From Oceanospirillum sp048270425 (lineage in GTDB: Bacteria > Pseudomonadota > Gammaproteobacteria > Pseudomonadales > Halomonadaceae), in assembly GCA_048270425.1 (NCBI GenBank), contig JBLWSY010000002.1, forward strand, positions 277,708 to 341,707: a DNA stretch of 64,000 nucleotides. The letters are read 5' to 3'. The notes under the pieces were generated by a model. It was not told where the DNA came from. It made no database searches and saw only the letters and a program-made list of their open reading frames with translations. The position numbers and the translations under genes are program-made. Shown in pieces: positions 33,634-41,476 of the stretch (its first letter is position 1; each line of letters starts with the position of its first letter).

Positions 33634-34541
33634 TTAAAGCGCTCTTTTACCTGCTGATAGATGGCAAGGCTTTCCGGTACTTCAATATTCAGGCGTTCAG
33701 CCTGCTGTAGCAGGTAGCCGTTGATGTAGTCGATCTCGGTGATCTTGCCCCTCAGGGTATCCTGCAGCATAGAAGAGCGATTTTTGGCCGTCCCTTCAAT
33801 CACATCTGTTGCGAGCTGTAGCAGCCCCTGCTCCGGCAGTTGCAGCTGCAGCCCTTTCATCACAGCTTCAGTTTCTCTGCACAGACGAGCTACCCGATGA
33901 TAACGATCCGGCTGCATCAGCTCGCCATTCAAACACTGATCGAGAGCGGTCAGACCGTTAATCGCGATATTGATCGCCAGCTTATTCCACAACGCCTGAT
34001 TGATATCATCGCAAGCTTCTATAATCAGATCCGTTTGTTCCAGGTCTTCAACCACCTGACGCCAGACCTGCTGGCCTGCACTATTCAGCGCACCAACACG
34101 ACTGACACCCTGACCAGCATGGATCACATGCCCCGGCTCGGTACGGTAAGCGCCATCGGTAATGCAGACGGCAACAATCGCGTACTCAGGGCATGCTTCT
34201 GCAACCGCCTGTTGAGAACCCATACCGTTTTGCAGCAAAACAATGCAGGCATCATCGGTTAATGCATGCTGAATACCTGCTACCGCCGCGACAGCATCAT
34301 GGGCTTTCGTTGCGACAACCAACCGGCTAATGGATTTTTCCGGGCAGGCGGAAGCTGTGGTCAGTTCCGCCTCAAATGCTGAAGCCTGATCCGCCTGAAA
34401 CCGTGTCAGGCTCAGGGATGATGGTGCAGCAACCCCTTCTCTGTGCAGTAGGGTAACGGGGAATCCAGCCTGATTCAGATAGCCTGCCCATAGGCAGCCC
34501 AGCGAACCCGCACCCAGTACCGTCCAGTGTGTTTGACTCAT
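33618..34541 (-). CDS. panE: 2-dehydropantoate 2-reductase (ketopantoate reductase)
   Basis: A 307-residue NADPH-dependent enzyme reducing ketopantoate to pantoate in pantothenate/CoA synthesis. The N-terminal Rossmann motif GAGSLGCLWAGYL, the VATKAHD and LQNGMGSQ segments, the catalytic-Lys region LWNKLAINIAINGLTAL and the C-terminal SSMLQDTLRGKITEIDYINGY are typical. The family includes several paralogues with other substrates, so the exact role is probable, not certain. It diverges from yajQ, and its 3' end overlaps the HD gene by 16 bases. Confidence 0.87.
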   Translation of the reverse strand: MSQTHWTVLGAGSLGCLWAGYLNQAGFPVTLLHREGVAAPSSLSLTRFQADQASAFEAELTTASACPEKSISRLVVATKAHDAVAAVAGIQHALTDDACIVLLQNGMGSQQAVAEACPEYAIVAVCITDGAYRTEPGHVIHAGQGVSRVGALNSAGQQVWRQVVEDLEQTDLIIEACDDINQALWNKLAINIAINGLTALDQCLNGELMQPDRYHRVARLCRETEAVMKGLQLQLPEQGLLQLATDVIEGTAKNRSSMLQDTLRGKITEIDYINGYLLQQAERLNIEVPESLAIYQQVKERFNQPSS

Positions 34542-34554
34542 TCAATTTATCCAG

Positions 34555-34582
34555 TTGGCAGAAACAGGGGCGCAAGTATAAT
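34555..34582 (+). promoter_or_regulatory. Sigma-70 promoter of yajQ
   Basis: TTGGCA (34555-34560), a 16-bp spacer and TATAAT (34577-34582), 31 bp before the yajQ start. A close match to consensus. Confidence 0.75.
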
Positions 34583-34613
34583 GCCTGCAGACAGAATTAT
34601 TAAGGAGACAAAC

Positions 34614-35096
34614 ATGCCATCTTTTGATGTGGTGTCAGAACTGGATATGCATCAGGTGACCAATGCGGTCGATCAGTCTAACCGAGTCGTCACCAACCGC
34701 TTCGATTTTAAAGGCGTAGAAGCTAAATTTGTTCGTAAAGACAACGTGGTAGAGGTGATCTCTGAGTCAGAATTTCAGGTTCGCCAGATGGTGGATATGC
34801 TGCAGGCCGAGCTGATTAGCCGTAAAGTCGATACTAAGTGTATGGATGTGGGGGACGTGATCGAAAGCGGTAAAACGGCCAAAGCGATTGTGACCCTACA
34901 GGAAGGCATTGATACCGATACCGCACGCAAGATCGTTAAAATGATTAAACAGGAAAAGCTGAAAGTTCAGGCGGCGATTCAGGGTGATCAGGTACGTGTC
35001 ACCGGTAAGAAGCGCGATGACCTGCAACAGGTTATCGCTTTTCTGCGTCAGGCTGAGCTTGATATTCCACTTCAATATCAGAATTTTCGAGATTGA
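34614..35096 (+). CDS. yajQ: YajQ family nucleotide-binding protein
   Basis: A 160-residue protein of the YajQ/DUF520 family beginning MPSFDVVSELDMHQVTNAVD, with the conserved NRFDFKGVEA and the C-terminal GKKRDDLQQVIAFLR. Members bind nucleotides or RNA; in Xanthomonas and Pseudomonas some are c-di-GMP receptors that modulate transcription with a LysR partner. A TAAGGAG site precedes ATG 34614; an upstream in-frame start at 34527 is rejected because it crosses the promoter. A c-di-GMP role here is inference. Confidence 0.93.
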   Translation: MPSFDVVSELDMHQVTNAVDQSNRVVTNRFDFKGVEAKFVRKDNVVEVISESEFQVRQMVDMLQAELISRKVDTKCMDVGDVIESGKTAKAIVTLQEGIDTDTARKIVKMIKQEKLKVQAAIQGDQVRVTGKKRDDLQQVIAFLRQAELDIPLQYQNFRD

Positions 35097-35150
35097 ATGT
35101 AGCGTTATTTAAAATAATATTAATCATTTAACTGCTTTGATTATACTATA

Positions 35151-35185
35151 AGCGGGCTCCTGATTTGACAGGTGCCCGCTTTTTT
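35151..35185 (+). terminator. Intrinsic terminator of yajQ
   Basis: AGCGGGC (35151-35157) pairs with GCCCGCT (35174-35180); CCTG/CAGG extends the stem inside, and a T run follows. Confidence 0.88.
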
Positions 35186-35317
35186 ATGTTATAGTTATTT
35201 CAAGCTTCTTATCATATTTCGATCCTTGATAAGGAATATTCACAGTTAGCCAGTCACATATTGTTGAGTTTTTTAATATATCTCTATCAGTAAAGTGGCA
35301 AAGGAGTTAATTGAATC

Positions 35318-35605
35318 ATGAGTAAGAAAGAAGCCTATCAACAAAAGGTTGAAGCCCAGCTTGACGAATGGAAAGCTGATATCGATAAGCTAAAATCTAA
35401 AGCAGATCAGGCAAGTGCCTCCGCTCAGGCTGAGTATTACGAGCAGATTGAGCAGCTCAAAGCTAAGCGTGAAGCGGTATCCAGTAAGTTTGAAGAGCTT
35501 CGCAATTCAAGTGATGAAGCTTGGGAAGATGTAAAATCCGGCCTTGATCAGGCAAAAGAATCCCTATCTGAAGCCATGGACTCCGCATCAAAACGATTCA
35601 AGTGA
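35318..35605 (+). CDS. Small cytoplasmic coiled-coil protein (sll1863-like stress family)
   Basis: A 95-residue, highly charged, almost entirely helical protein with no signal peptide or membrane segment. The heptad-rich region covers residues about 5-70, then SSDEAWEDVKSGLDQAKESL leads into a short amphipathic end. It resembles proteins annotated as the sll1863-family stress response proteins; the function is unknown. AGGAG lies 11 bases before the ATG. The next gene encodes an exported protein with a similar C-terminal pattern. Flanking spacers are AT-rich. Confidence 0.8.
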   Translation: MSKKEAYQQKVEAQLDEWKADIDKLKSKADQASASAQAEYYEQIEQLKAKREAVSSKFEELRNSSDEAWEDVKSGLDQAKESLSEAMDSASKRFK

Positions 35606-35698
35606 TCTTTTGATTTATATTTTTAATATCTAAATTTTCAGTTTTTATTGTTTTTTAATACTGTTATTTTATTTATTGATTTTGTTGCGGGGTTTTAT

Positions 35699-36172
35699 AT
35701 GTTTATTAAGAATGTTTTTTTAAAATTTGTTGCTTCATTGTTTTTTGTTTCTTTCGCATCAACGGCCATGGCGGCTAATAATGATGCCGATGTTACCGTT
35801 CAGGATATAAAACGGGAAACAGCAGACGTTATTGAAAAGCTGCAGGCTTACAGCGAAGATCAACAGCAGGATGCTGTTAAAATGGCCAAGCAGGCTATGC
35901 AGCGGGCTGATGAGCGAATTAATCGATTGGAAACTAAAATCGACAACCGTTGGGATCAGTTAAGTAAACCTGCACGTAAAGAAGCCCGTGCGGCGCTCAG
36001 AGAGCTACGTCAGGAGCGGGCTCAGCTTTCAGAATGGTACGGCAGTATGAAAGAAAGCAGTAAAGGAGCTTGGTCAGAAATGAGAAATGGCTTTAACAAT
36101 GCTTACCAGTCCATGTCTAATGCGTGGCAGGATGCTCAGGAAGAGTTCGATCAGAGCCAAAAAGATTCCTGA
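35699..36172 (+). CDS. Exported coiled-coil protein related to the preceding gene
   Basis: A 157-residue protein with a clear signal peptide (residues about 1-25, ending STAMA) and then a long charged helix-forming region (about 30-120). The C-terminal pattern SSKGAWSEMRNGFNNAYQSM parallels SSDEAWEDVKSGLDQAKESL of the upstream protein. It is therefore probably a periplasmic relative produced by duplication. No known function. The start is ATG 35699 with GGGG upstream; a reading from 35648 lacks a good start. A strong terminator follows, so the two genes may form a bicistronic unit. Confidence 0.78.
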   Translation: MFIKNVFLKFVASLFFVSFASTAMAANNDADVTVQDIKRETADVIEKLQAYSEDQQQDAVKMAKQAMQRADERINRLETKIDNRWDQLSKPARKEARAALRELRQERAQLSEWYGSMKESSKGAWSEMRNGFNNAYQSMSNAWQDAQEEFDQSQKDS

Positions 36173-36210
36173 TTTAAGTATTCCCGGGAGTTTTGTTCTC
36201 CTGTGATTTC

Positions 36211-36240
36211 AAGCCGGGGTGTTGTCACTCCGGCTTTTTT
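36211..36240 (+). terminator. Intrinsic terminator of the coiled-coil gene pair
   Basis: AAGCCGG-GGTG...CACT-CCGGCTT with a following run of T. It lies between the pair and the convergent LysR gene. Confidence 0.88.
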
Positions 36241-36273
36241 CGTTTCTCGGCCTCGGTTATTTTCTTTCCTTAT

Positions 36274-37167
36274 TTAAGTAACCCGATAATGGCGAATCTG
36301 CTCCTTCAGAAAAGCCAAAAAAACTTTTACCTTCTCCAACGGATACTGCCTGCCGGAGTAGAAGGCATAAAGCACCAGATCCTCTGGCTGCTGTTCCAGC
36401 TCGATTGAGGTCAGTAATCCCTTACGGATCTCCACTTCACAGGTGTGAACCGGCAGCAGGGCAAAACCCAGCCCTCTGATCGCAGCGGCTTTAGCCATCT
36501 GCCCGCTGTTTACCTTGAAAGCCGATTTCACCGGCAGAATTTCATCATCTTTAAAACGCCAGGGCATGCCCTGCAATACCGATAGCGTGGTGATGCAGGG
36601 GGCTGCTGCCAGTTCGGTGAGGGATTCCGGTTTACCCTGTTTCTGCAGCAGGCAAGGCGCGGCGACAACAACACTTGGCCAACGGATCAGCTCTTTGGCG
36701 ACCCAGCCTGAGTTCTCCAATGTGCCCCGGGCGAACCTGAGCACCAGATCATAACCTTCCAGCAAAGCATCACCGGGATTGATCTGAGTATCACAGCTCA
36801 GCTCTATCTTTGGGTGCTGGCAGCAAAACTCCGCCACAGTTTCTGCCAGAAATGGCAGATCCGGCATGATGATTTTCAGGTGACCGCATAGGGATTCGTT
36901 ATGCCGGACAACGTCTTCCAGCGAGTCATTCATAGCCTGTAGCAGAGGTGTCAGGGATTGGTAGATCTGATCACCGGCCGTAGTGGGTGTCATGCGCCGG
37001 GTTGTACGCTCCAGCAAGCGAAGATTCAGCTGTTGCTCCAGCAGGGCAACATGACGACTGACATTGGATGTTGGTATCTGTAACTGCTCCGCTGCCTTTT
37101 TAAAACTCAACTGCTGGTAAACCACCTGAAAGCTGAGCAACCACTGCAGCTCTATCTTTTCGATCAT
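36274..37167 (-). CDS. LysR family transcriptional regulator
   Basis: A 297-residue regulator with an N-terminal winged helix-turn-helix (about residues 5-65; SFKKAAEQLQIPTSNVSRHVALLEQQL) and a C-terminal ligand-binding domain (about 92-295). It belongs to the large LysR group close to DsdC/AaeR-like regulators (LRLLERTTRRMTPT). It is transcribed away from the flavin monooxygenase gene at 37290, the classic arrangement for a LysR protein controlling its divergent neighbour. The ligand is unknown. Confidence 0.92.
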   Translation of the reverse strand: MIEKIELQWLLSFQVVYQQLSFKKAAEQLQIPTSNVSRHVALLEQQLNLRLLERTTRRMTPTTAGDQIYQSLTPLLQAMNDSLEDVVRHNESLCGHLKIIMPDLPFLAETVAEFCCQHPKIELSCDTQINPGDALLEGYDLVLRFARGTLENSGWVAKELIRWPSVVVAAPCLLQKQGKPESLTELAAAPCITTLSVLQGMPWRFKDDEILPVKSAFKVNSGQMAKAAAIRGLGFALLPVHTCEVEIRKGLLTSIELEQQPEDLVLYAFYSGRQYPLEKVKVFLAFLKEQIRHYRVT

Positions 37168-37219
37168 AGGGTACGTTGCCTGAGGAGTTAATCACTCAAA
37201 AAATGGGATTTACAAGCCA

Positions 37220-37242
37220 ATTATCCCTTATTTATCCCTAAT
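37220..37242. promoter_or_regulatory. Candidate LysR operator between regulator and monooxygenase
   Basis: ATTA (37220-37223) and TAAT (37239-37242) frame two direct copies of TTATCCCT (37221-37228 and 37232-37239), one helical turn apart. LysR proteins usually bind such AT-rich imperfect palindromes in the divergent spacer. Confidence 0.5.
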
Positions 37243-37289
37243 AGCTGTCTGATGACAATGGTTGTATTACCTAAACGACAGGAGTTGTA

Positions 37290-38483
37290 ATGAGTCAGGT
37301 TAAGCGCATTGCCATTATTGGCGCAGGTGTTGCGGGGATGTCGCTGGCGATTTTGGCGGCTGAAAAGGGTTTTCAGGTTGAGCTTTACGAACGCCAGTCG
37401 GACATTTCATCCATGGGGGCAGGCGTGACGCTCTGGCCCAATGCGATCTGGGTGCTCGACAAAATGGGGCTAAAAGAAAGGGCGATTGCGGTAGGTGGGC
37501 AGCCCCGTTTTATGCGCCAGTTTGACGTTTCAGGCAGACAAATATCTGAGCTGGATATTGAGGCGGTCAACCGGATCAGCAGTTTAACCAGCGTTACCAT
37601 TTTACGTCGGGATCTGATGGCCTTGCTGGCGCAGCGGCTTGCTGAGAAGAGCATCCGGATTCAGTTTGATACGGCTATGGATGCCGATGATATCCACAGC
37701 CTGAAGCAGAAAGCGGACCTTGTGGTTGCTGCTGATGGCCGTATGAATTCTGTGGGCCGCAGGATGCTCTTTGCTGATGATGCCGAGCCGCAGTATCAGG
37801 GGTTTATCAATCTGATCGGTATCAGTCCGTTGGATGACGGCTCCAGTGCCGCTAAGTGTTTGAGTACAAGTATTCAGGATTACAGGGGAGAACAGGAGCG
37901 TTTTGGTATTGTGCCTGTGTCCGATGGCCTGTGTTATTGGGCGGCAGCCTGGCCTGATACTGGCGGCTCGCCAGAAGAGATGCGTCAGCGCTCATTATCG
38001 GTTAATGCATGGCGGCATCAGCTGTACAAGCGTTTTGGTCACTGGCCAGAACCTGTTGCTCAGACTATTCGGGATTATGACCCGGCTTCTCTGAAAGCAA
38101 TTTTTGTTCACGATCTGAACCCTTTACCCCGTTGGCATCAGGATAATTTGTTGCTGCTGGGCGATTCAGCTCATGCGCCTTTGCCGACATCGGGTCAAGG
38201 CGCTTGTCAGGCGCTGGAAGATGCCTGGCATCTTGTAGACGTATTAACCGGGGAGCAGATATCTATAGGTGAACCTTGCTCCCTGGAGAACAGGCTATCG
38301 ATGTTTTATCAGCGAAGAATTGGCAAAACGACCTTATGCCAGAACATAGGCCGACAGGTTGCGCAGGGGATTTTCAAAACAGCTGGTGTGAAGGCTTCAG
38401 CGGGAGCTCCTCTAACAGAATCCGGCCCGGTGGTCATCAGCCCACAGCAGCTGAATGACCTTTGGATGAAGGGGCTGGAATAG
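37290..38483 (+). CDS. FAD-dependent aromatic-type monooxygenase
   Basis: A 397-residue class A flavoprotein monooxygenase. The N-terminal FAD motif is IIGAGVAGMSLAI (about residues 8-20), the DG motif is VVAADGRMNSVGR (about 147-159), and the second FAD motif LLLLGDSAHAPLPTSGQGACQALEDA lies near 285-310. Relatives hydroxylate aromatic or heterocyclic substrates using NAD(P)H and oxygen; the substrate here cannot be read from the sequence. AGGAG precedes the ATG. It is probably controlled by the divergent LysR regulator. Confidence 0.87.
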   Translation: MSQVKRIAIIGAGVAGMSLAILAAEKGFQVELYERQSDISSMGAGVTLWPNAIWVLDKMGLKERAIAVGGQPRFMRQFDVSGRQISELDIEAVNRISSLTSVTILRRDLMALLAQRLAEKSIRIQFDTAMDADDIHSLKQKADLVVAADGRMNSVGRRMLFADDAEPQYQGFINLIGISPLDDGSSAAKCLSTSIQDYRGEQERFGIVPVSDGLCYWAAAWPDTGGSPEEMRQRSLSVNAWRHQLYKRFGHWPEPVAQTIRDYDPASLKAIFVHDLNPLPRWHQDNLLLLGDSAHAPLPTSGQGACQALEDAWHLVDVLTGEQISIGEPCSLENRLSMFYQRRIGKTTLCQNIGRQVAQGIFKTAGVKASAGAPLTESGPVVISPQQLNDLWMKGLE

Positions 38484-38578
38484 CTCGGAAAATATTAGTG
38501 TCCGGCTGTTGGGTGTTGCGTGTAAACAACGTATTGTTCAGGGCTGACATCTGATACTTATTGATGGGAATCTACAAA

Positions 38579-39097
38579 ATGCGACAGGGGCAACTTTATT
38601 TTTTCTGCGGCAAAATGGGGGCGGGTAAATCTACCTATTCAAAACAGTTAGCTGACGAGAAGCAGGCTGTACTCTTATCGGAAGATGAGTGGTTGGCGAC
38701 TCATTATCCCGATCAGATCCAGAGTTTTGATGATTATCTGAAACACGCCGCTCTAATTCGTCCGTTTGTTCGGCAGCTTGTACAACAGATTCTTGCCGCA
38801 GGCAGTGATGTCGTGATGGATTTCCCGGCTAATACTGTGCGTCAGCGAAGCTGGTTTCTTAACCTTTGCCGTGAAGTAGACTGCGAGCATCAGATGATCT
38901 GGCTGGATCTGAATGATGAGCAGTGTCTGAAACAGATCGCCCAACGCCGCCTTGAGCAACCGGAGCGGGCAGCCTTTGATACCGAAGCGGTATTTCATCA
39001 GGTGACCGCGTTTTTTGAGCCGCCAACGGCTGATGAGCACCTGAATATTGTGACATCAGAGTTTGCCGGTGACGCAGGGGTTGGAGTAAAGGAATGA
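38579..39097 (+). CDS. P-loop kinase-like ATPase
   Basis: A 172-residue AAA/zeta-toxin-like small kinase. The Walker A motif GKMGAGKST is at residues 11-19, followed by LLSEDEWLATHYPDQI, a DVVMDFPANT Walker-B-like strand and a LID-like arginine-rich region (AQRRLEQPERAAFD). Such proteins phosphorylate small molecules; some family members inactivate antibiotics. The substrate is unknown. ATG 38579 is preceded by GGGAA; an earlier ATG at 38564 lacks a binding site. The stop overlaps the next start (ATGA), so the two genes are translationally coupled. Confidence 0.8.
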   Translation: MRQGQLYFFCGKMGAGKSTYSKQLADEKQAVLLSEDEWLATHYPDQIQSFDDYLKHAALIRPFVRQLVQQILAAGSDVVMDFPANTVRQRSWFLNLCREVDCEHQMIWLDLNDEQCLKQIAQRRLEQPERAAFDTEAVFHQVTAFFEPPTADEHLNIVTSEFAGDAGVGVKE

Positions 39098-39498
39098 GTG
39101 ATGTTGTTAGCCTGCATCTTGATCAATACCCGGATCAGATCCGGGTAAGACTTTTGGAACTTCGTGATCTGATCGTAAAGAGCGCTTCAGCGTTAGAGGT
39201 GGGTGACGTTGAGCAGACTCTGAAGTGGGGGGAGCCTAGTTTCAGTGTGAAGTCCGGCAGCCCGGTCCGTATAGATTGGAAGGAAAAAACACCGGATCAG
39301 TATTATCTGTTCTTCAACTGTAAGACCCGATTGGTTGAGACTTTTAGAGAGTTATACAGCGACTGTCTTGTTTTTGAAGGTAATCGGGCGATTGTATTGC
39401 CGCTATCTGAGCCCCTGCCCGAAGAGACTGTTACGCACTGCCTTCGGTTGGCTCTGACGTATCACAAGGTTAAGCATTTGCCTCTGCTCGGCGCTTAG
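39094..39498 (+). CDS. DUF1801 domain protein
   Basis: A 134-residue soluble protein with the DUF1801 pattern: an N-terminal helix (IRVRLLELRDLIVKSA), LKWGEPSFSV, and a strand region YYLFFNCKTRLVETFRELY. DUF1801/YdhG proteins have an unknown role. The gene overlaps the kinase-like gene by four bases and is followed 35 bases later by an ABM-domain gene, suggesting a three-gene unit. Confidence 0.8.
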   Translation: MSDVVSLHLDQYPDQIRVRLLELRDLIVKSASALEVGDVEQTLKWGEPSFSVKSGSPVRIDWKEKTPDQYYLFFNCKTRLVETFRELYSDCLVFEGNRAIVLPLSEPLPEETVTHCLRLALTYHKVKHLPLLGA

Positions 39499-39533
39499 GC
39501 TTCGAGCGGTTTTAAACTATTTGGGAGAATACG

Positions 39534-39851
39534 ATGACTGATATTGCTCAAACTCCGGAGCCACCCTATTACGCGGTGATTTTTACCAATCACAGAACCG
39601 AAGGTGACGAAGGTTACGGTGCTATGGCGGATCGTATGGTGGAGCTGGCGGCTGAACAACCGGGATTTCTGGGTGTGGAGTCAGTGCGGGATGGTTTGGG
39701 TATCACCGTCTCTTACTGGGAGAGTCTGGAAGCGATTAAACACTGGAAACAGAATTCGGAACATAAAGCAGCGCAGCAACTGGGTCATGAAAAATGGTAC
39801 GCCTCCTTTAAACTGAGAATCGCCAAAGTAGAGCGGGATTACGGTATCTGA
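39534..39851 (+). CDS. Antibiotic biosynthesis monooxygenase (ABM) domain protein
   Basis: A 105-residue single-domain protein of the dimeric alpha-beta barrel ABM family. Visible landmarks are YYAVIFTNHRTEGDEGY, AAEQPGFLGVESVRDG, ISVSYWESLEAI-type (here ITVSYWESLEAIKHW), and the C-terminal WYASFKLRIAKVERDYG. Related small proteins are often stress or quinone-linked oxygenases; the exact activity is unknown. GGGAG precedes the ATG. A strong terminator follows. Confidence 0.87.
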   Translation: MTDIAQTPEPPYYAVIFTNHRTEGDEGYGAMADRMVELAAEQPGFLGVESVRDGLGITVSYWESLEAIKHWKQNSEHKAAQQLGHEKWYASFKLRIAKVERDYGI

Positions 39852-39880
39852 CCGGGTTTAATGGACTGTTTTACCGATAG

Positions 39881-39906
39881 AAAAAGGCCTCAAGTGAGGC
39901 CTTTTT
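39881..39906. terminator. Bidirectional intrinsic terminator
   Basis: AAAAAGGCCTC-AAGT-GAGGCCTTTTT, perfect 11-bp stem, between the ABM gene and the convergent glnQ-like gene; works on both strands. Confidence 0.92.
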
Positions 39907-39936
39907 CTGTTTTTGGGTATCTTTTCAGGTGAGGAA

Positions 39937-40683
39937 TCAGTGCGATAAAACCCGTGACAGGAAGGCTTGGGTCCGTTCGTTCTGCGGATTGTCGAACACC
40001 TGCTCTGGTGAACCCTGTTCCACAATGCGGCCTTCATGGATATAGATCACACGATCCGCCACTTCCCGGGCAAAACCCATCTCGTGGGTGACCACCAGCA
40101 TGGTCATGCCCTCTTTGGCCAGTTCACGCATTACGTCGAGTACCTCGCCCACCATCTCAGGGTCAAGCGCTGAAGTCGGCTCATCAAACAGCATTAGCCG
40201 GGGTTCCATTGCCAGAGCACGGGCGATAGCTACCCGCTGCTGCTGGCCGCCGGAGAGTTGGCTGGGGTATTTTTTTGCCTGATTGGCAATACCGACCCGA
40301 TCCAGCAGGCGTTTTGCGTTACTTGCAGCTTCGTCTGTGGTCTGGTTTTTGACCTTCATCGGAGCGAGCATTACATTACGCTGCACACTCAGGTGAGGGA
40401 ATAAATTGAATTGCTGAAAGACCATGCCGACCTCTTTGCGGATCGCATTCAGCGCTTGCTGACTTTTGCCGTGAGCTGTAAGACCATGACCATCTACCAC
40501 CAACTTCCCGGAATTGTATTCTTCAAGGCCGTTGATGCAGCGAATCAGAGTCGACTTACCGGAACCACTGGCTCCGATAATCACGACAACCTCACCAGCT
40601 TCCACCTTCAGGTCGATATCTTTCAGAACATGGTGCTGACCAAAGTACTTATTCAGCTGCTGTATATTAACGATATGAGACAT
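39937..40683 (-). CDS. glnQ: Polar amino-acid ABC transporter, ATP-binding protein (GlnQ type)
   Basis: A 248-residue ABC ATPase with Walker A GASGSGKST (about residues 37-45), Q-loop FQQFNLFPHL, signature LSGGQQQRVAIARAL, Walker B LMLFDEPTSALDPE and H-loop THEMGFA. It matches the GlnQ/ArtP/HisP group, most likely glutamine or a related polar amino acid. Last gene of the glnH-glnP-glnQ operon on the minus strand, 11 bases after glnP. The substrate is inferred from family resemblance. Confidence 0.9.
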   Translation of the reverse strand: MSHIVNIQQLNKYFGQHHVLKDIDLKVEAGEVVVIIGASGSGKSTLIRCINGLEEYNSGKLVVDGHGLTAHGKSQQALNAIRKEVGMVFQQFNLFPHLSVQRNVMLAPMKVKNQTTDEAASNAKRLLDRVGIANQAKKYPSQLSGGQQQRVAIARALAMEPRLMLFDEPTSALDPEMVGEVLDVMRELAKEGMTMLVVTHEMGFAREVADRVIYIHEGRIVEQGSPEQVFDNPQNERTQAFLSRVLSH

Positions 40684-40694
40684 GACAGGTTTCC

Positions 40695-41366
40695 TCAGGC
40701 TGCTGAATTGCCGCGGTGTTCATAGATACGCAGCAGAAGAGAAAGTGAAAGAGTGATCGCCAGATACAGCAAAGCGACCGCAAAATAGACTTCAAAGGCG
40801 GTAAAGGTATTGGCGATGTAGACCTGCCCCTGGCGTACCAGTTCGCCAACGCCGATCACGGAGAACAGCGAGGTGTCTTTAATACTGACAATGGCCTGAT
40901 TACCCAGTGGTGGAATCATGCGGCGAAATGCCTGTGGCCAGGTGACATACCAGAAGGTCTGCACGCGGGATAATCCTAACGATACACCGGCCTCCTGTTG
41001 TCCTTTGGCGATAGATTGCACGCCACCCCGTACAACTTCAGAAATATAAGCGCCGGAGTTAAACGCAATAGCTGCAATAGCCGCTGTTACCGGGTCGATA
41101 GGTGAGCCGACAAGGTCTGGCAGACCATAGAAGATAAAGAGAACCTGCACAAGAATTGGCGTGCCGCGAAAGATTTCAATATAGGCCGTTGCGGGCCAGC
41201 GAAAAAACCATTTCTTGTTCAGGCTCAGGAGTCCAAACAGGATACCCAGCAGGAAGCCAATAATCAGACCACCAAAAGAGATCATCAGAGTATAGGGGAG
41301 ACCTTTCAGCAGAAAGGGAACTGAGTTGATTGCTGCCTGCCAGTCGAATTGAAACTGGAATTCCAC
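40695..41366 (-). CDS. glnP: Polar amino-acid ABC transporter permease (GlnP type)
   Basis: A 223-residue inner-membrane permease with about five membrane helices. The family EAA-type coupling motif SKxQxEAGxSLGL appears here as AKGQQEAGVSLGLSRVQTF; the ISFGGLIIGFLLGI and EIFRGTPILVQVLFIFYG segments are typical of the HisMQ/GlnP family. It pairs with the ATPase downstream. Only one permease gene is present, so it probably works as a homodimer, as GlnP does. Confidence 0.9.
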   Translation of the reverse strand: MEFQFQFDWQAAINSVPFLLKGLPYTLMISFGGLIIGFLLGILFGLLSLNKKWFFRWPATAYIEIFRGTPILVQVLFIFYGLPDLVGSPIDPVTAAIAAIAFNSGAYISEVVRGGVQSIAKGQQEAGVSLGLSRVQTFWYVTWPQAFRRMIPPLGNQAIVSIKDTSLFSVIGVGELVRQGQVYIANTFTAFEVYFAVALLYLAITLSLSLLLRIYEHRGNSAA

Positions 41367-41476
41367 GTGAGAATGCTCCGGTAGTTAACAGGGAGGGAAG
41401 CCGGAGAACGCTTCTCCGGCCTGAAGCGCGTGGCTTCTATTATGGCGTTATGATAAAAAACGCCGGGCTTTCCGGT

